In this document: piece by piece, positions 23,930-27,678 of the stretch
How positions within the stretch are numbered: position 1 is the stretch's first letter
How the letters are laid out: each line of letters begins with the position of its first letter
Position numbers and translations under genes: made by a program
Origin: DASTPP01 sp035762175
Lineage (GTDB): Bacteria; Myxococcota_A; Polyangia; Polyangiales; Polyangiaceae
Assembly (NCBI GenBank): GCA_035762175.1
Contig: DASTPP010000375.1
Location: 1 to 27,678 of the forward strand
DNA length: 27,678 nucleotides
Reading direction: 5' to 3'
Notes under the pieces: model-generated
Database searches by the model: none
Told to the model about the DNA's origin: nothing
What the model saw: only the letters and a program-made list of their open reading frames with translations

Positions 23930-26900
23930 ATGGCCCTCTGTTGCCCTCGGTGTCAGAGCCGGCCGACGGGCGCGAGCGCGGCCGTCGCGCCGCGCGCCCC
24001 CTGCGCCCGTTGTTCACGGCGGCGCCCGAGCGCGGCCGCGCCCCGGGGCCCGATCGTGCCCGTCGCGTCGCGCGCGCAACCTGGGCGCGCTCCGACCGTC
24101 ATGGTTGGTCGGCCCCCAAGCATGTGGGCCACCAGGGCGTGGCCTCCCGCCGCGACGAGCGAGGGGGCGCGCTCGACCTCCCCCCGAAGCGCGAGCGCGA
24201 CGTCTCGTTCGGGTGCGCCCTCCCCTGCCCTGCGCATGGCTTCGTTCCCTAAACCTCCGAAATTGCCTTCCGGCCAGGGCCTCGGGCCGGCGCCCGCGAC
24301 GTCCGGCGCGGCGAGCGCGTCCGCGCCGCGCGCCGCGAGCGCGCCGCCGCCGCCGAAGAAGCCCGCCGCTGCGCCCTCGCACCACGAGCCGGCCGACCTG
24401 CCCTCGCTCTCGACCAAGCCGCCGGCGCCCGGCCAAGGCGCGCCGCCCGCGGCCAAGCGGGCCCCCGCCCTGCCCCCGCCCCTGCCAACGAAGCCGGCCG
24501 TCCCGCCCGCGCCGCCCTCGAGCCGCGCGTCGCGCCCCGATCTGCCGCCGCCGGCTCCGCGGGCGCCGCTCGCGTCGCGCCCCCAGGCGGCGCCCGCCGC
24601 GGGGGCGCCGCAAGCATCGCGGCCCGACGTCGCGCCGGCCCCCCGGTCTGCACAGGCGTCGCGGCCCGACGAGGCCCCCGCCCCGCGAATGGCGCACGCG
24701 TCGCGGCCCGATGCAGCGCCCGCCGCGAGGGCGGCGCACGCGTCGCGGCCCGAGGCGCCGCCCGCGCCGCGAGCGGCGCACGCGTCGCGGCCCGACGCAC
24801 CGCCCGCCGCCCGGCCGCCGCACGCGTCGCGACCCGAGGCGATGCCCGCCGCCCGGCCGCCGCACGCGTCGCAGCCCGACGTTGCTCCTGCGAAAGCCGC
24901 GCGCCTGTCGCGGCCCGACGCGGCGCCCGCCCAGGCGTTCTTTCCCGAGGCGGGCGCCCCGGCGGGGGGCTTCCGGCCCGACGAGGCGCCCGCGCCGTCG
25001 GCGCGAGAGTCGCGGCCCGAGAACGTCCCGGCGATGTTCTCGCTGCAGCCCTCGCACCCCGGCGCGGCGCTGGCGAAGGGCCGGCGGGCCGACACCTTGG
25101 ACGACCTGCCGGCGACGCGCGCGGCGCGGCCGCCCGCGGAGGCGAGGGCGTCGCGGCCCGACCCGACCCCGGCGTCGCCGACGGCGCGGGCGCTCGGCCC
25201 CGAAGGGCGCGCGGCGCGGGCGTCGCGGCCCGACGCCGAGCCCGCGGCGGCGGCCCCGCGCCCGACGGCGGACGCGACGGCGGAGGCCCGGCCGAAGGCG
25301 GGCGCCGGGCCGGGGCCGAGCCTCGACGACGTACCCGATCTTCGTTTTATGGCCGAAGCGCCCGGCGCGCCGCGCGCCGCGGCCCCGCCCGAGCGGGCGA
25401 GGCAACTGCCGGGGCGGCGGCCCTCGCTGGCGGACTTCGGCAAGCTCGACCTGCCGGACGCGTCCGCCGAAGACGCCGACCTGCCGGCGCCCAAGTACGC
25501 CGAAGCCGACCTGCCCTCGCCGAAGCTGCCTCCGAGCGACGGGGGCGAGGCCGAGCCCTCCGACGACCCTGACGAGTTGCTGCCCTCGCCGCTCAACCGG
25601 CCCTCGCGCGCGTCGTCGCAGCGCCTGACGCCGCCCTCTTCGTTCGGCGTGCTCGCCGACGGGGCGATCGACCTGTCGGCCAAACCGACGGCACAGACCC
25701 TCTCCGGCGGCTTCCTCGCGCCCGGCGTCGTGCGGACCATGCTGCCCACGGCGAAGGTGCCGCCGCGGGCGCCCCCGCCGCGCGCGCCCGCGGGCGGAGC
25801 GGTGGCCGCGCCCCGGCCGACGCCGACGCCCGTGCCGCCGCCCGACGAGGCGCGCGGGCACAGCCAGAGCCAGCCGGCACTCGTGCTCGCGTCGGCGGTC
25901 GCGCCGCGCCCGGTGCTCCTGCCCGCGCCCCGGGCGATCGCGCACGACTCGGTGCCGCCCTTCGCGCCCAAGCGCCGCGGCCGCGTCGTGGCGGCGCTGG
26001 CGGGGCTCGCGCTCGTCGCGCTCGCCGCCGCGCTGACGCCGCTCGGCGCGGGCGTGCGGAGCGCGGTCGAGGGCGCCCTCGCGGGGCCGGGCGGGCGCCA
26101 GGGCGGGTCGCTCGAGCGGGCGATGCGCGAGGCGTTCGTCACCGACCGCGCCGACGCGAGCGCGCTCGCCCTCGCGGCCGCCGAGGCCGCGTGGGTGCAG
26201 GGCGGCCGCGCCGCCGAGGCGACGCCCGCGCTCGTCTACGCGGGCTCGCTCTACGCGCTGCGCTTCGGGCCCGACCCGGGGCTCGCGACGCGCCTGCAGG
26301 GGGCCTTCGAGCGGCTGCCCGGCGGCTCGCGCCAGGGAGAGGCGCTCGCGCGGGCCGCGTACGCCGCGGCCTTCGGGCGCGACCTCGCGCGGGCGAAGGT
26401 AGCGCTGCGGGCGATGCTCGCGGCCGACGGCAGCAACGTCGACGTGCTCGCGCTCGCCGGCGAGGCGGCGCTCGCCTCGGGCGACGGCCCGCAGGCGGTC
26501 GAGCTCTGGACGGCGCTCGCCCGCCTCGAGACCTCGCCCCGGGCGCAGTACGGGCTCGCCCGCGCGTTCGCCGCCGTCGACCGGCGGGGCGAGTCCGACG
26601 ACCACGCGCGCCAGACGCTGGCGCTCGCGCGCGACCACGCCGGCGCGCGCGTCCTGCTGGCGCAGAGCGCCTGGCGCGCCGGGCGGCACGACGACGTCGC
26701 GCTGCCCTACGCGCTCGAGGCGACGCAGAGCGCGCCGGTGCGCGCGGGCGCCGGGTCGGCCGAGCTGGTCGAGGCGTACGCGCTGCTCGCCGACGTGCAC
26801 GAGGCGCGCGGGCGCGTCGGCGCGTCCGAGCGGGCCTGGGCCGACGCGCTGCGGGTCGACGGGCACTCGGCGCGGGCGAGAATCGGCGCCGGCGAGGCGC

Positions 26901-27508
26901 TCTACCAGATGGGCCGCTACACCGAGGCGCTCGAGCACTTCGAGGCGGCGCGGCCGCTGGGCGGGGTCGAGGCGGGCGTCGGGGCGGCCAAGGCGCGGCT
27001 CGCCCTCGGCCAGGGGCGCGAGGCGCACGAGCTCCTGCGCGCCCTCGCCCGCGAGGCCGAAGAGCGCGGCAAGGCGCCCCCCAAGCTCTGGACGTGGCTC
27101 GGCCGGGCCGAGCTCGCGCAGGGCAACGAGGCCGGCGCCGAGGTCGCCTTCCGGCGCGCCATCTCCCTCAGCGAGGGCAGCGAAGAGCCCGAGGCGCACG
27201 CCGCGCTCGCCGAGATCCACGAGAAGCGCGGCCAGCTCAAGCCCGCCCTCGCCGCCTGGCGCCGCGCGCTCGACCTCGATCCGCACCGGGCCGAGTGGCA
27301 CTTCCGCATCGGCCGCCTGCTCGGGCGCGTCGGCCGGCACGACGAGGCCCGCACGCACCTCTACGCCGCGGTCGAGAACGCCCTGGCGCGCGAGCCCCCG
27401 CCCCCGTGGACATCGGACGCCTGCCTGCTGCTCGCCAACTCCGAGCGCAAGGCCGGCCAGCTCTCGTCGGCCACGACCCACTACCGCTGCGCGCTCATGA
27501 AGCGCTGA
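23930..27508 (+). CDS. Large membrane protein: CxxC/CxxC knuckle, 14-residue repeat array, TM helix, C-terminal TPR domain
   Basis: This 1192-residue protein starts at ATG 23930, after a weak TAGGA site. Residues 5-28 hold two CxxC pairs (C5/C8 and C25/C28), resembling the small N-terminal zinc ribbons found in many myxobacterial signalling proteins. Residues about 100-620 are low-complexity Pro/Ala/Ser/Arg. They include eight 14-residue repeats (ASRPDxAPAxRxxH, residues 215-326), then acidic patches such as LPAPKYAEADLPSPK. One hydrophobic helix follows near residues 690-710 (VVAALAGLALVALAAALTPL). The C-terminal part of about 470 residues is made of TPR units, for example ALYQMGRYTEALEHFEAA, AELAQGNEAGAEVAFRRAI and KRGQLKPALAAWRRALDLDP. 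TPRs bind proteins; the partner is unknown. The TPR part would lie outside the cytoplasm if the zinc ribbon is inside. The function is not known. Confidence 0.85.
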   Translation: MALCCPRCQSRPTGASAAVAPRAPCARCSRRRPSAAAPRGPIVPVASRAQPGRAPTVMVGRPPSMWATRAWPPAATSEGARSTSPRSASATSRSGAPSPALRMASFPKPPKLPSGQGLGPAPATSGAASASAPRAASAPPPPKKPAAAPSHHEPADLPSLSTKPPAPGQGAPPAAKRAPALPPPLPTKPAVPPAPPSSRASRPDLPPPAPRAPLASRPQAAPAAGAPQASRPDVAPAPRSAQASRPDEAPAPRMAHASRPDAAPAARAAHASRPEAPPAPRAAHASRPDAPPAARPPHASRPEAMPAARPPHASQPDVAPAKAARLSRPDAAPAQAFFPEAGAPAGGFRPDEAPAPSARESRPENVPAMFSLQPSHPGAALAKGRRADTLDDLPATRAARPPAEARASRPDPTPASPTARALGPEGRAARASRPDAEPAAAAPRPTADATAEARPKAGAGPGPSLDDVPDLRFMAEAPGAPRAAAPPERARQLPGRRPSLADFGKLDLPDASAEDADLPAPKYAEADLPSPKLPPSDGGEAEPSDDPDELLPSPLNRPSRASSQRLTPPSSFGVLADGAIDLSAKPTAQTLSGGFLAPGVVRTMLPTAKVPPRAPPPRAPAGGAVAAPRPTPTPVPPPDEARGHSQSQPALVLASAVAPRPVLLPAPRAIAHDSVPPFAPKRRGRVVAALAGLALVALAAALTPLGAGVRSAVEGALAGPGGRQGGSLERAMREAFVTDRADASALALAAAEAAWVQGGRAAEATPALVYAGSLYALRFGPDPGLATRLQGAFERLPGGSRQGEALARAAYAAAFGRDLARAKVALRAMLAADGSNVDVLALAGEAALASGDGPQAVELWTALARLETSPRAQYGLARAFAAVDRRGESDDHARQTLALARDHAGARVLLAQSAWRAGRHDDVALPYALEATQSAPVRAGAGSAELVEAYALLADVHEARGRVGASERAWADALRVDGHSARARIGAGEALYQMGRYTEALEHFEAARPLGGVEAGVGAAKARLALGQGREAHELLRALAREAEERGKAPPKLWTWLGRAELAQGNEAGAEVAFRRAISLSEGSEEPEAHAALAEIHEKRGQLKPALAAWRRALDLDPHRAEWHFRIGRLLGRVGRHDEARTHLYAAVENALAREPPPPWTSDACLLLANSERKAGQLSSATTHYRCALMKR
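24572..24907 (+). repeat. Eight-copy 42-bp tandem repeat (14-residue ASRPD unit)
   Basis: Units begin at 24572 and every 42 bp to 24866, each opening with GC-TCGCGGCCC-type codons for ASRP. A degraded run of related SRPD/FRPD/SRPE units continues to about 25050, and isolated ASRPD units recur near 25150 and 25230. The copy number may vary between strains. Confidence 0.9.
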
Positions 27509-27550
27509 CCGGGCCCCCTCGACGGCCTCGCCCCGCGGCGCCAACGCCGC

Positions 27551-27556
27551 TATAGC
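27551..27556 (+). promoter_or_regulatory. Putative -10 box before the terminal lipoprotein gene
   Basis: TATAGC lies 8 nt before ATG 27565, the same spacing as TACCCT before glmU, and no Shine-Dalgarno sequence is seen. A GCGGCG-CCAA-CGCCGC hairpin (27535-27550) directly precedes it and could help end the upstream transcript. Confidence 0.3.
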
Positions 27557-27564
27557 CTTGGCCC

Positions 27565-27678
27565 ATGCTTCGCCGGCTCTTCTGGGCGTCCCTGGCTTTG
27601 GGGGCGACGGCGGCCGCTTCGTGCGGCGAAACCCTCGACGCGCCCGCGGCCGCCTCCGGCCGGGGCGGCGCGGCCGCC
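27565..27678 (+). CDS. Probable lipoprotein, N-terminal fragment (cut by window end)
   Basis: Only 38 codons are visible. The N-terminus has two Arg followed by a hydrophobic run (LFWASLALGATAAA) and then SCG, which fits a signal peptidase II site with Cys20 as the lipid-bearing residue, although position -3 is Ala rather than the usual Leu. An Ala/Gly-rich linker follows. The family cannot be told. Confidence 0.5.
   Translation, partial: MLRRLFWASLALGATAAASCGETLDAPAAASGRGGAAA

Noticed and set aside
24572..24907. Regular 42-bp repeats as a CRISPR array
   Set aside because: The units are contiguous without unique spacers, lie in frame inside a coding sequence and encode a peptide repeat; no cas gene is nearby.
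24014..27544. Minus-strand frame of over 1100 codons opposite the TPR protein
   Set aside because: It has no recognisable domain, while the plus strand has clear TPR units and a membrane helix; this is an antisense shadow.

Overview
This window is very G+C-rich bacterial chromosomal DNA whose codons mostly end in G or C. It most probably comes from a myxobacterium (phylum Myxococcota; a Polyangiales-type genome is my best guess). The reasons are the combination of a trans-AT polyketide synthase, three large Ser/Thr kinases with C-terminal PEGA domains, a DUF4912 protein and long Ala/Pro-rich low-complexity tails. Taxonomy is inferred from gene content only. I see no rRNA, tRNA, CRISPR array or transposase gene.

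Positions 1-6613 are the 3' end of a polyketide biosynthetic operon. It holds the end of a PKS protein closing with a ketoreductase; a 1541-residue PKS protein (C-methyltransferase, ACP, ketosynthase without acyltransferase, post-KS linker, second ACP, thioesterase); and a Bcr/CflA-type MFS exporter. A perfect 19-bp inverted repeat 3 nt after the exporter stop closes the operon. The thioesterase has Cys where Ser is usual. The first gene beyond the hairpin is a ClpP protease, which may be a flanking housekeeping gene or a self-resistance copy.

Positions 6776-16450 carry clpP, a secreted DUF882/MepK-like murein peptidase, a PEGA-domain Ser/Thr kinase (minus), glmU (plus) and a divergent pair of related PEGA kinases (minus and plus). 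Envelope synthesis (GlmU), murein remodelling and membrane-anchored signalling are thus interleaved. This part is rich in small repeats: the stop codons of glmU and of two kinases lie inside short tandem duplications. A 164-bp MITE-like foldback element flanked by TA sits in the tail of the third kinase gene.

Positions 16497-19846 hold core metabolism and replication genes: ribA and holA on the minus strand, then ribF on the plus strand. A 534-bp palindrome-rich stretch lies between holA and ribF.

Positions 19939-27678 hold a DUF4912 protein whose reading frame runs without a stop into a signal-peptide-bearing secreted protein. They also hold a degenerate TrpF-like protein and a parvulin-like exported protein (both minus), a 1192-residue protein with an N-terminal CxxC/CxxC knuckle, a 14-residue repeat array, one membrane helix and a C-terminal TPR domain, and the start of a probable lipoprotein. 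Many starts lack a good Shine-Dalgarno sequence and instead have a TANNNT-like hexamer 6-17 nt upstream, suggesting frequent leaderless or short-leader transcripts.
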